Part shown: in pieces, positions 1-11,250 of the stretch
Layout: each line of letters opens with the position of its first letter
Numbering within the stretch: the stretch's first letter is position 1
Assembly (NCBI GenBank): GCA_019828565.1
Contig: JAHDYR010000015.1
Span: 372,001 to 436,000 of the forward strand
Reading direction: 5' to 3'
Origin: Carpediemonas membranifera
Taxonomy: Eukaryota > Fornicata
DNA: 64,000 nt
Program-made: the position numbers and the translations under genes
Notes under the pieces: generated by a model
Database searches by the model: none
What the model was told of the DNA's origin: nothing
What the model saw: only the letters and a program-made list of their open reading frames with translations

Positions 1-682
1 ATTGAGCGAGGAGAGCGATCTTGTTCTTTCGGTGTTCAGCCACGTCTGCATTCGTATAACCAGCGGCTAGCATCTCGGCGATGAGGTCGTCTAATATCCG
101 AACCTCGCGCTCAGTGGCGGCGAGCTTGTGCTCACTCTCGGATTGTGACACGGCCTGGCGGTGTCTAACTAGGTAAGGTTGCGTCTCGCTCGCAAGGTAG
201 TCGAGGAATTGGTCGCTCGACACGAACTTGTGCTTAGTGCCATCAATGGCTTCATAAGTGTAGCTCGCAGTGATCAGAGTTTGGAGCATGCTGCGAACCT
301 CTTCTCTGCTTAGGTAGGATACCAGTAAGTCGGGTTTCTCCCTTGATCGTAGAGTACCCTTGTAGTCGTCGATAAAATTCGACCACGAGACGATACTTCG
401 TCCCGGCGATGTAATTTGACTCATATATGGACTGTAGAAGCTTCTGTAGTCTCGGTGAGAGAAATCAATCAAGTGCAGTTTACCACAGAGTTCGGATCTC
501 AGGAATGGACAAGTCCTCGCGCTGATTGCGCCTATTCTTACATAGAGTCCAAAAAAGACCTCCAATAGCCTCAGTAGGGCTTTGTTGGCGAGTTCTCGTG
601 CTTTCTTCTTTCGGAGCTCCCTAGAACTACACGATCGCCACGAGTAAGCTCTTAATGCAAATAACAACATCAATCGCGCCAT
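1..682 (-). CDS. Uncharacterised ORF, open at left window edge
   Basis: Reading leftwards from an ATG at 682 the frame stays open for 227 codons to the window edge, with no stop. The product begins MARLMLLFALRAYS and has a charged helical C-terminal part (DDLIAEMLAAGYTNADVAEH). I recognise no domain. It lies downstream of W's pol in the same direction and overlaps the conserved non-coding element at 534-595, so its first ~50 codons may be chance. It could be an extra sense ORF of W, part of another element, or spurious. The open length is the only support. Confidence 0.35.
   Translation of the reverse strand, partial: MARLMLLFALRAYSWRSCSSRELRKKKARELANKALLRLLEVFFGLYVRIGAISARTCPFLRSELCGKLHLIDFSHRDYRSFYSPYMSQITSPGRSIVSWSNFIDDYKGTLRSREKPDLLVSYLSREEVRSMLQTLITASYTYEAIDGTKHKFVSSDQFLDYLASETQPYLVRHRQAVSQSESEHKLAATEREVRILDDLIAEMLAAGYTNADVAEHRKNKIALLAQ
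534..595 (-). other. Conserved ~60-nt element, copy in W region
   Basis: Read on the minus strand this begins GAACTCGCCAACAAAGCC and ends near CTCTATGTAAGAA. It matches the element found before the 3' LTR of X, Z, Z2, U and T in the same orientation relative to pol. Confidence 0.6.
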
Positions 683-1175
683 TAGGACATCAAATGTGAT
701 GGATTGAGGCGTTACACGGTAACGATTCCTTCAGTAGTACTGACTTGCCCGAAACATGGGTGTGCACGCACCGGTCGTCTTTTCGGTCCTAATAGACGCC
801 AGCTACGTGCGCCAAAGGGTGTCATCTCGGCCAGTGACCTCGCGATGGAGGTTCAATTCTGGTCATCGTGGTTGCTTACTCCGCCACACCGTCGACGCAT
901 TTTTGGGTCGCCGTCAATCCATTTGACGTCGACAAACGATGCGTATAGTTCTCTTCACGGTGTAAAAGGCTGTAGAACCTTGTGCGTTAACATTAAGAAG
1001 ACTGCTTGTTGTCTTACGACGGAAGACAGTGTACTATCTCGCTGGAAGCGATGACGTTGGTCTCCAGTATGCGCTCCTCTCGCCATTCAGTATGCAAAGC
1101 ATCAATTAACAACATCATATGCTGTTTTCTAGAGGTTGTGGCTAACGAAAATGCGCAAATCAAGCAGAGCATGAT
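683..1175. other. Region downstream of W pol, no gene recognised
   Basis: In related elements this interval holds a convergent antisense gene. Here the plus strand has only short frames (up to 116 codons) that do not resemble that family. The antisense gene is lost, decayed or unrecognisable in W. Confidence 0.4.
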
Positions 1176-4100
1176 TTACAGACCGTCGATCTTGGCTTGC
1201 TCTGACTCTAGGTACTCAGTGAGCGCGGCCAAGTCTTTGACGAAGCTGTAATCCTGCAGGGTGGCTTCAGAGTCCTCGAAGCCTGTCCAGTGCACCAGAT
1301 AGCGGCGTCTGGACATCGGACATCTCTTGCTACCGTCGGGACCCTCTGAGCGGCTGATCCGATCGACGTACCACTCCTCGGTAGCGGCTGCGGCAAGCTC
1401 CTTGATCTGAGTGTCGGACAAGGTGCCAGGGTTGAACCGTCGGACTCTGGCAGCGTCGACCTTGATCGTCGGGCCGTCTCTCGGCTGCGACAGGTCCTGT
1501 ACAATGTAGCCCACGGTGACACCGTCGCGCTTGACTGACTCGACTCTTCGCATTGGGCCACGCCACCCCGGCGACAGCTTATCTGGGGGTCTTTTGGCGT
1601 ACTTGACGAGCACGTAGCGACTGAGGATCTCTGAGCGGGTAGAGGACGCTCTGGCGAGCGCCTCTTCACGCATAGTTGAGATCCTGGACTTAGCCAGCTG
1701 TACCGCAGCCTCGGCGGCCTTACGGTGGGACTGGGTGATGCCTGCGGAGGAAGCGTCCGTGGTATAAAGCGTCGATGGGATAGTGATGTTGGCTCCCAGC
1801 ATGATCTCGGCCGGGGACAGCCTCGTAGGGATTCTCGGCGTCGAATTGGCAATGAATCTTGCGACTGGCAGGTGTGTGAGCCAGTTGGGGTTTCTTAACT
1901 GGAACTTACGGGCCTTAAGGATCCTCTCGACTTGTTGGTTCGCTCTTTCCACCATCCCATTGGCCTGAGGATGGTACGCGGTGGTGATATGCTGCTGGAA
2001 CCCCACCTCTTGCGATAGTCGTCGGAATAGGCCATTGTGAAACTCAGATCCGCCGTCTGACTGGAGTACTTGCGGCGCTCCATATCTTAGGACCCAGGTA
2101 TTGATAAAGGCCTCGGCTGCTTCTTTTTCCGGAGTTGCTCTTGGCAGGGACTAATTCAGTCCAGCGAGAGCACATATCTACCATGACGGTAATATACGAG
2201 TACCCGTCACAGGACGGCAAAGGACCCATCGTGTCGATTGCCACGCGTTGTAGTGGGGTGTCAACAGCTGTGTGGAGACCGTCGGGTTGGTCGACCGGCG
2301 GCCGATCGAGGACTTGGCAGATCGGACAGTCGGATACGACCCTATCAACTGCATCGCGTGAGACTGACAGTCCTTGGCCACGGAGGCGCTCGATCGTAAG
2401 ACGTCTCGACAGGTGGACGTCAGCGAACAAGTGAGCTTGGTGAATCTGTTCGGTCGTTGCTGTCTTCTTGGCCATGGCAAACACCCTAGACAAACCGTCA
2501 GCGGCACCGTTATCGAGGCCGGGAACGTGGGAGATAGTGAAATCGAGATCGGCGATAGAATCGGCCCAGCGCCTGACCTTAGCGTTGACCGACTTATACA
2601 TATAGAGCAAGTTACGGTGGTCGGTCTTGATCTCGAAGCGCTCCCAGCACAAGAACTTGCGCCAGGCCTGGAGCGCGGACACAATGGCGTACGCCTCTTT
2701 TTCACCAACACTCCACCGCGACTGTACATCATTAAATGCCTTCGATAGATAGCAGACGGGCTTGCCGTCTTGGAGGAGAACCGCTCCGTATCCCACGGCG
2801 GAAGCGTCAGTCATAACAACGTGTGGACGCGTGGCGTCGAAGATCGCGAGTGCATCCGCGGAGCAGAGGGCGGCTTTCGCGTCTTCTAGTGCTTTGGAGA
2901 CGTCAGCGCTTGTAGAACTCGTCTTACCGGACATTGCATCCGTTATAGGCTTGACTCGCTCGGCGAAGAAAGGGATATGATCGCGGAAGTAGTTCAGGAA
3001 CCCATGAAGGGCCTGGAACCCTCTTGTGGACTTCGGGACTTTCAACTGTGCTATATCTTCAACACGCTGAGGTGAAATGCGAACCGTACCATTGTGGATG
3101 ATCCACCCCAAGAATTCAACTTCGGCACAGCCGAACTGGCACTTATCCCGACCCAGGTGGAGTCTCATCTTTTCGACTCGGGCCATCACTCGCTCTAGGT
3201 TATCCAGATACTCTGCCTCAGAGTCTCCCATTACAATAATGTCATCAATATAGATAATGCAGGAAGATCCGACCAGACCCTCGAACGCAGTCTCCATCGC
3301 GCGCTGGAAATAAGCCCCAGCGTTCCGCAGGCCAAACGGCATGCGAGTGTACTGATACTGTCCGAAGACAGTTCGGAAGGCCGTTAGGTGGCGACAACGC
3401 TCGGTTAGCGCGATTTGGTGGTAACCTGCGGCAAGGTCAAGAGTGGCGAAGATCCTCTTGCGACTCAATTGTGCCAAGATCTCGTCAATGCGAGGAATCG
3501 GATAGTCAAACGGCTCGGTCAAGGAGTTAATTTCCCGGAAATCGACCACGAACCGCGTCTTCTCACCCTTCTTGGGGACAACGATCGTCGGGCTAGAATA
3601 ATCAGACTGACAGGCCTCTATGAAGCCTTTTGCAAGCAAGGTGTCAACGTGCTCCTTAACGATGGGGACCTTAGGAGGAGGCACGAAGTATGGACGGACG
3701 TTCACGACCTTGTTTCCCTTGATCACCAGGTCGTAGGGGTCTAGTAGGCTAGGCGCATCACGCTCTTTGAAGTTGGAGGCGTATCGTCGAAGTATAGACG
3801 ACTGTCGGTCGCGTGCCTCTTGGGACAGCTCGGACATGGCTTGTGCGATGTATTTCGTGGCCGGTGGGGTCTCACTAGAGTCCTCAGTCGGGTCGGAGGA
3901 GCTGGGAATGGCGCTTGGCAAGAGTCCGAGACTTACCATCTGAGGAAATCCGATGATGATGTCGAACGCAGTGTCTATCACGTAGGCGCGGAGAGTGAGT
4001 GTACAACCATGAGGAGTGAACGGAGATGGATCCAGCTTGAGGGTTACTTCTACCTCGCCTTCTGCTTGACGGGTATCTCCGACGGTGTGGATTTGCGTGG

Positions 4101-5175
4101 GTTCTCTCGAGATCCATTTGCAGCGTTTCTCGTCGACTAGTCTGGGGCTTATGGTGGAACAGTTGGCACCAGAGTCGAGTAAAGAATTGGCTTTGCGCTT
4201 GCCGAGACGAGCGTTCACTACAGGGAGGTCACCCGGGGAAATCTCCTTCGGGGCATTCAGGGCCGCGACGAATTTTGAATCCGAAACAGAATGAACACAC
4301 CGACGCTGATTTACTCCCTTCTTGGTAGGGCAGTAATCGGCCAGGTGTCCTGACTTGTGGCACTTAGGGCAGAATGCCTTCGGCTCAGCGCACTTGAAAG
4401 ACGGATGCCCGGGCTTACCGCAGTTGTAGCACACGTACTGCTTCTTGGGCTTGTTCTGACGGTTGGGCTTCACTATGGGCTTCGAACCTTGGCGGTCGTG
4501 GCGCTCCGAGGGATCTTGGTGGTCACTGCGTGGCTCGCGCTCGTGAACATGTGGAGCTCTGGGACGGGCAGCAGCGGGGGAGAAGGAGTTCACCATCTCT
4601 TGCGACTCCTGTAGGTCGCGTGACATTGCCATGACTTTCGGCATGATCGAGGGGATGTCGAGGCCTTCTGCGAGCTCCTTGACCTTGTACATGATCGTGT
4701 TGGATCCTTGCACGCGGAAGCATCTGCAGTACGTCTCTTTGAGCACATCCTCAGGTACATCTGGATTGACTAACAGCTGGAGCGCCTTGAACTTCCGATT
4801 GACGTTATTGACCTCGACGGGGTCGAAGGTCTTGGCGCGTAGACGGAAAAGATCGAGCTGAGCGGTGGATCTGCTGGGACGCAGTACGCTGCCTAGGCGC
4901 TTGAGGATTCGTAGATCGCTGAAGTTGCGCTTTTGACGGCGGCGCTCGGTAGTTGCCATCAGTAACGGTACGTAATCATCGTCTTCGGAGTTACCGGCCT
5001 CGTCGATGCATTGCGAGACATAGTCAGCGATAGATGGATCGACGAGTTCGGAGATATCGGCCTTACCGCCGAGGGAACGGTACGTTTGGAGGTGAAGGTA
5101 AAAATCAAGCAACGCCTTCATTGAAGGGTCGCGGAATAGCGGGGGAACCGCTTTTTCTTTGTTCTTAAATGTCAT
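1176..5175 (-). pseudogene. W gag-pol polyprotein with one frameshift
   Basis: Gag-pol of a Ty3/gypsy element. Two CCHC zinc knuckles lie near residues 247 and 268 (CYNCGKPGHPSFKC, CPKCHKSGHLADYC), the protease LLDSGAN near 331, RT YIDDI near 640, RNase H TDAS near 787, then an integrase HHCC finger and the first catalytic Asp (AIDTMG). The frame breaks at 2124-2128, where a run of five A (coding strand) replaces an expected four. The other frame continues from there with the remaining catalytic residues (second Asp, then Glu in NGMVERAN) and a C-terminal chromodomain (YLVHWTGFEDSEAT). The single homopolymer break may be real decay or a sequence error. Confidence 0.85.
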
Positions 5176-5186
5176 GATGAAAGGGG

Positions 5187-5198
5187 AATACTAGTATT
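5187..5198 (-). other. Palindrome at primer-binding-site position of W
   Basis: AATACTAGTATT is a perfect 12-bp palindrome whose last plus-strand base is the LTR terminus. Gag ATG follows closely. Confidence 0.7.
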
Positions 5199-5321
5199 GT
5201 GGTCTGTCAAGACTTAGAAGAACTTTTAGTAAAAGCAAAGAAGAGAGGGTTTGACCCTGCTGTGGTAAATATGGCAATAATAAATATATCAACTATGTAA
5301 ACAATGGGTAGGACCCTGACA
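5198..5321 (-). repeat. 5' LTR of W (124 bp)
   Basis: On the minus strand it starts TGTCAGGGTCCTACCC and ends GACAGACCACA. The opening resembles the X and U LTRs. The right boundary is set where Z's gag frame resumes; the left boundary by the palindrome shared with other elements. Confidence 0.75.
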
Positions 5322-8300
5322 GGAGATACAGTCCTACGTATGCCAGGTGTTAGGCTTAGAGGCCCTCGAGGACGTCCCGCTTCCTCAGGGTGATCAACAG
5401 GGCGACCAACCTTCCACAACATCACGCAAGGTCAAAGAGAGGACTATTATGCAGCGGCTCGCTGCTGCCTTGCGTCCCACCAGGAAGGAGCAATGTCTGA
5501 ACCTCATCAGGCTCCGCATCGCGGCATTCACGCCACTCGAGGTTTCGAGACTGAACTCGCAGTTCAACACCTTGTTCGAGTGCCTTGACCTGGTCGAGGA
5601 CGACACTATTCGTGAAGCATACTTGCGGGCGTTCGCCGTGAAGGGCCAGTCCCTTTACTTCAGACTGAAGGAGCAGACTGAGGGGCGCTCACTTGCTGAG
5701 ACCCAGCAGTATGCCATGAAGACGGCGCGCGACGTAGTCGAGTCCGCGGAGTACCTCGCTCCGTTCGCTGAGGCCATTCATCCCGACCAGCCGCGCCGCC
5801 CGGCAGCTCCTGTGCCAGGCGCCCAACCCCAACGTGCGGACAGCCGTGACCGGCGCGACCGCCCATACGACCGTCGTGACCGCCCGTATGACCGCCACCG
5901 CCAAGATCGCCCAGACAAGCGGTCGCGCGATCGGGCTCGCCCCACCAGCACCATGCCGACCTGCTACAACTGCGGGGGCAAGGGCCATTTTAGTCCCGAG
6001 TGCCGGAAGCCCAAGGTCAAGTGCGAGAAGTGCGGGCGCGAGGGCCACAAGAGAGAGTTCTGTGACCGTATAAAGGTCCAGAACTATTCTTATTTGTCTT
6101 GTTTCGCGGCGTCTAGCAAACGCAGGGCGCAGGCTCTACCGATTGTATCCGGATCTATATACAGGACCAGCACAGAGTCGATGTTATTCGACTGTGGCGC
6201 GTCAGCAACCTTCATATCGCCGCAGGTGGCTGAGAAGTCCGGCGGAAGGATCCTGCATTGTGACCCGGTCGAGGTGACGACACCGGCTGGAGTCATCACA
6301 GTCGACCAGACTGTTCCGATCGAAGTAACCTTTGCCAAATCAGCTCTGGTCCCCCGTGGGTGCACCTTCACTACCCGTGCGTATCTTCTACCCTCAGAGT
6401 ATGATTTAATCATTGGATACCCTGATATGGTCACCCTAGGGATCCTCCCACAGATTGACGACTGCGAGGGGTCTGACACCCAAGACGCCGAGCAGGCTGA
6501 AGACGTCTCAACGGTCATTACTCCCCAGAAGCTGAGCCTATTCACCTTGTCTGACAAGTCATCTTCCCTTCAGGACAGACTGCTCGCGCGGTTTGACGGC
6601 CTGTTCGAGGACAGAGTAGGGCGTCCGAGTAAGCTCATCCCTTACGATCTAGTCTTGTCTGATGATGAACCCGTCTTTAGCCGCGAGTTCTTCATGCCGC
6701 CGGAGAAGAAGACACTTCTCCAGGAACACCTTGACGACCTATCCCGGCATGGCTTCATCCAGCCATCAACGTCGGCTTACTCCTCACCGGCATTCTTAGT
6801 CCCAAAGGGGAAGGACCGTACCCGCTTCGTTATCGACTTCCGTTTGGTCAACGCGAAGACTCCCCCATTCAACTACCCTATCCCGATCATAGAGGATTGC
6901 CTTGCTAGGCTTAGGGGTAATACCATCTTTGCTACGCTCGACTGCAAGGCCGGCTACCATCAGGTGGCACTGACGGACCGTTCTCGTCCTCTGACCGCCT
7001 TCGGGACTCCCCTTGGACGGTTTGAGTACACGACTATGCCCTTCGGTCTGCGTAACGCTGGTTCTCATTTCCAGTGGGCCATGGAGCAGGCTTTCTCCGA
7101 CCTGATCTCGGCAGGGAAGTGCCTTATTTACATCGATGACATTATTGTCATGGGTCGGGATGAGCCTTCGTACATAAGGAACCTATGGGACGTCCTGAAA
7201 CGCTGCCAAGAGTATGACCTACACTTAGGCCGCGACAAGTGTGTCTTCGCCGCGGCTGAGGTCGAGTTCCTGGGTCGACTCGTGTCCGGAGACACCGTGA
7301 GGATTGCCGAAGACCGCATTGACGACATTAAGAAGCTGAAACTACCGACCAGCAAGCGGTCCGCACAGGCACTCGTCGGTTTCCTCAATTATTTCCGTGA
7401 CTTCGTGCCCAACTTCGCGTCCCGAGCTCATCCTCTGTTGCAGGTGTCGGCTGGCAAGGCCGAACCCGGTGGGCCGGGTCAGCAAGCGGCCCTGGGCGAC
7501 GTTATCGCCGAGCTCCTTAAGCGGGTCTCCCTCGTTCACTTCAAGACGGACGCGACACATGTCCTCATGACCGATGCCTCAGACGTGGGATGCGGCGCCG
7601 TATTACTACAGGACGGGCAGCCGATCGCTTTCATGTCCCACGCATTCTCCGCGGTCCAGACTAGGTGGAGTACCACAGAGCAGGAAGCCTACGCAATCAT
7701 CCTGGCAGTCCAGCGTTGGCGGAAATTCCTCTCGTGGACTCACTTTACCATCCGTACTGATCATCGCAACCTGCTGTTCATGGCCAAGTCCATCAACCCC
7801 AAGGTCCGTCGATGGTACGACCAACTGGCTGACCTCGATTTTACCATACGTCACGTTCCGGGGGTTGACAACGGGGCAGCAGACGGCCTCTCTCGCGTGT
7901 TCGCTAACACTCTCGATACCCAAGTCGCGGACAAGCTGCAGAAGGCGCACCACTTTGCCGGGGCCCACTTATCCGCCTGGGCGACCAAGAACCTTCTTCG
8001 AGACTGGGGCGTGCGCGTCCGCCAGAAGGACGTGGACGACTACATCGCCAAGTGCCCAATATGCCAGTTAAGGCGTAAGCCCCCAGCCTCATCCGACGCG
8101 GGTTTGCACACCGCGGTCGAACACCCCTTCGACCGAGTGGCCATGGACACTATGTCCGCCACCCCGTGCACGGTCGACGGTACGACCTATAAGTATGTCC
8201 TCGTCGTCATAGACATGTGCTCACGTTGGACTGAGCTTGTCCCGCTCCAGACTACCCGAGCGGTCGAGACGTCTAGGGCGTTCGTCAATAACTGGGTCCT

Positions 8301-8405
8301 CAGGTATGGCGTACCAAAGGTACTGCAGACGGATGGGGGATCCCAATTCGTCAACGCGGTCTTTAACGACCTGAGTGCCCGACTCGGGTTCACGACGAGG
8401 AAGAC
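5322..8405 (+). pseudogene. Z gag-pol, first part (interrupted by Y)
   Basis: The frame is open from the W boundary; compared with Z2 the Gag N-terminus is missing. Two zinc knuckles (CYNCGGKGHFSPEC at ~5962, CEKCGREGHKREFC at ~6022) are followed by a protease with the unusual active site FDCGAS (~6189), RT with YIDDI (~7129), RNase H with TDAS (~7570), an integrase HHCC finger (~7945-8060) and the first two catalytic Asp (MDTM, QTDGG). The frame enters Y at 8406 within the integrase core. No other frame break was seen. Confidence 0.85.
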
Positions 8406-8524
8406 TGTGCTTGGTTTGGCCTTGAAGGGAACTTTCCAATTAATGGATGAGAACTGATTTACTCCTGGAAACCGCAGTGGTGAAAATGGTCAAAAACCAA
8501 AACCTTAAACTGCGCCTCACCACA
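8406..8524 (-). repeat. 3' LTR of Y (119 bp)
   Basis: On the minus strand it starts TGTGGTGAGGCGCAG and ends CCAAGCACA. It appears identical to 18296-18414. An imperfect polypurine tract (AGAGAGGGTAG) lies just before it in element sense. Confidence 0.93.
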
Positions 8525-8536
8525 CTACCCTCTCTA

Positions 8537-11107
8537 TTACAGCTGAATGCCGGTCTTCGACAAGTACCGGTCGAGGGCTTCGAGGTCACGGACCTCGGCA
8601 TAGGGAAGCCAGGTGTCGTCATCGGGACCGTAGCCGGCCCAGCGGACACGGAAACGGAAACGGGTCTTGGTACGACCAGAGCGGTGGTCGATGATGTCTT
8701 CGACGGTGTATTCTTGCTCACCGGCGGCAGCGAAGGCGGTGAGGTCGTCGGGGGTGTAGTCGCCGAGGAAGGGAACGAGGCGGCGGAGATCATACGTCTC
8801 TTCGGCACGAGTTCGAAGATTCGTGAGGGTGGCGAGTGTGCCGTCGAGGGAGGCTACGGTGTAGGGGCCCATATAGATGGGGCTCAGACGAGAGGGGCCA
8901 CGGGCATTGTCGGGCCTGGTGACCACAACAGCTTGGCCGACAGTGAAAGTGGTCTGGGTGACCGGACGTGGCTTAGGAACTGGCACGGCCTTGACAAGCT
9001 GTCTCTGTGCCTCAAGCAGGTTGTCGTAGTACAATGCGACGTCGCCCACCCCCTCCACCGGGTTGTGTAGCAGTACTCGGTCCGTGTCGGTGAGGTTACC
9101 GAACATGATGTTGGCCGGGGGTATGTTGCCGGTGGCTGCACACGGCGTGCAGTTCAGAGTGCGCTGTACAAGCGGGAGACAGGCAACCCAGTCGGCTAAA
9201 TCATCGGTCAGCTCGTTCATGGCGGCGCGGAGGTGGCGGTTCACTTCCTTGTTGCGGCGCTCGATGATGCCGTTATACTGGTGATGGTACGGGAGCGTAA
9301 AGTCGTGCTGAATGTTCAGGATGCGCGAGAGCTGAGCAAACAGGTGGGCGGTAAAGTGGGGGCCCTGATCAGAGCGAATGTGTGCCGGGCATCCGTAGCG
9401 GCCCACCAGTTGCATGATGGCCGTGACCGCTGACTGCGCGGTGCAATCGGGCGTGGGAACTAGCTCCACGAACCGGGAGAAGCAGTCAACGGCGGCTAGG
9501 ATGTGACGGAAACCGTGTTCTTCCGGGAACGGGCCAATAAAGTCCACGGCCCAGGTGTGCATGGGGTACGGTGCCATTGTGGGCTGGCGAGGGAGGTCTA
9601 CACTGACCTTGGCGCGCTGTCGCGTGAGCTGGCACACCGGGCATGTACGGACTAGGGGCTTGACGTGTTTCTCGATCGCCTTGCGGGCAAACGAAGGTAG
9701 CTGGGCGGCGATCCGATCCGTCGTGATGCGGGTGCCCATGTGTCCAACACGGGCGTTGTGGCACTTGCCAAAAAGCTGCCGTACCTGGTGGGTAATGTCC
9801 ACCGGGGATGCCACGCGCTGTGAGCGAATCGTCAGGCATCTGGAAAGGCAATCGGCCACCTCGTTGTTGACTCCGGCGATGTGACGGACCGTGAAGTCGT
9901 ATTCGGAGAGGCGAAGGCGCCAGCGGACGAGCTTAGGCGTAGTGGTGGACTCAAGATAGGTCAAATTCCGATGGTCCGTCTCGACAACGAAGGGGTGCCC
10001 TAGGATGAAATGCTCGAAGCTGATGATGGCATGGAACACGCCAAAGAGCTCCTGTTCGATGGTGCTCCAGCGTTGCTCGGCCTCAGTGAAACGGTGGGAG
10101 GTGTAGGCGATGACTTGTTCCTCACCGTCCTTCTCCTGCAGGAGAACACCGCCGCAACCGGCGGTGGAGGCGTCGGTACGCACGATGAGCGTCCGGGAGT
10201 AGTCGGGGTACGCGAGGATCGGTCGGCGCATGATGAGGCGCTTCACTTCCTCGAAGGCCTGCTGTTGGGCTTTGCCCCAGACGAACGGCACTTTTGCCTT
10301 GGTGAGGTCGACGATGGGCGCCAGGACCAATGCGTAGTTCGGAATAAATTCCCGCAGGTAGTTAGTCACACCCGTGAATGAGCGCACCGCCGCGACCGAC
10401 GAAGGGGGCTTCATCGCGACGATAGCAGCGACGCGCTCCGGTGATGTGCGGATGCCTTTCTTCGAGATGAGGTGTCCCACGTACTCTACCTCGGTCTTCG
10501 CGAACTGGCACTTGTCACGACCCAGACGGAACTGGTGTTGCTGGAGGCGGTCGAATACGGCGCGCGTGTTGCGATCCAGCTCTTCCTGGGTGTCCCCATG
10601 GATGATCACGTCGTCTAGGTATACCTCACAGATGCGACCGACGAGTCCGTTGAGCACAGACATCATCATACGTTGGAAAAAGGCAGGGGCACAACGTAGA
10701 CCGAAAGGGAGACGGCAGAACTCAAACAGGCCAGCGGGCGTCGCGAATGCCGTGAGAGGACGGGAGGCCGGGTCCACCGGAACCTGGTGATATCCGCTGA
10801 CCAGGTCAATCGTCGTGTAGTAGTTATGGCCGGCGAGCCTACGATGCAGCTCAGCCGGGTTGCTTAGCGGGTACTGCAGGGGGACCGTTTTCTCGTTCAG
10901 GCGCCGGTAGTCAATTACCATGCGACGCTTGCCCCCGCGCTTCGGCACTGTGAAGGCGGGGGAGGCGAAAGGCGAGGTCGAGGGTTGGATAATGCCTCTG
11001 GCGAGGAGCCCATCTACCTCTGCCTTGACGGCCTCAGCTAGGGCGGGCGACATACGGCGCGGTGGAAACGGGGCGACGTCGGTGTCGGATAGGTCAATGT
11101 GGAAAGG
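8537..11107 (-). pseudogene. Y pol, RT to chromodomain (second part)
   Basis: Continuous open frame: RT (VYLDDVIIHGD), RNase H (RTDASTAGCGGVL), integrase HHCC finger, core with AVDFIGPF and RSDQGPHF, catalytic Glu in NGIIERRN, and a chromodomain (VRWAGYGPDDDTW) close to the C-terminus. Integrase motifs (DCFSRFVELVP) differ from the SRWTELVP group. The frame begins inside a codon run split by X at 11108; across X it joins Gag-protease in frame once the AAGG duplication is removed. No internal stop or frameshift, so Y was probably intact until X inserted. Confidence 0.9.
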
Positions 11108-11229
11108 TGTTGTGGGTCCTACCCAAAGTTACACAGATTTACGTTATATTTAATAGTCAAGGAGTTTCTCCTCGACACCCTTGTGTCGAGTCTTCTCCTC
11201 AGTAAAAGTTCAACACCCATTGAACCACA
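11108..11229 (+). repeat. 5' LTR of X (122 bp)
   Basis: Starts TGTTGTGGGTCCTACCC and ends TTGAACCACA. It contains the perfect hairpin CTCGACAC-CCTT-GTGTCGAG. Confidence 0.95.
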
Positions 11230-11240
11230 GTACTAGTACT
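11229..11240 (+). other. Palindrome at primer-binding-site position of X
   Basis: AGTACTAGTACT begins with the last A of the LTR and is perfectly self-complementary. No TGG expected for a tRNA 3'-end primer follows the LTR. Confidence 0.8.
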
Positions 11241-11250
11241 ACCAAAACAT

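Larger units (their letters stand above)
1..5321 (-). mobile_element. Ty3/gypsy chromovirus W, 3' end outside window
   Basis: A minus-strand LTR element with its 5' LTR at 5198-5321 and gag-pol at 1176-5175. The 3' LTR is not present, so the element continues left or is truncated. Immediately right of the LTR, Z's gag reading frame begins mid-protein, so W is inserted into Z's gag. Pol is closest to X and U within this window (judged by eye). Confidence 0.8.

Noticed and set aside
704-1251. Plus-strand frames of 116 and 81 codons as W's antisense gene
   Set aside because: No shared blocks with the antisense family, and the second overlaps pol.
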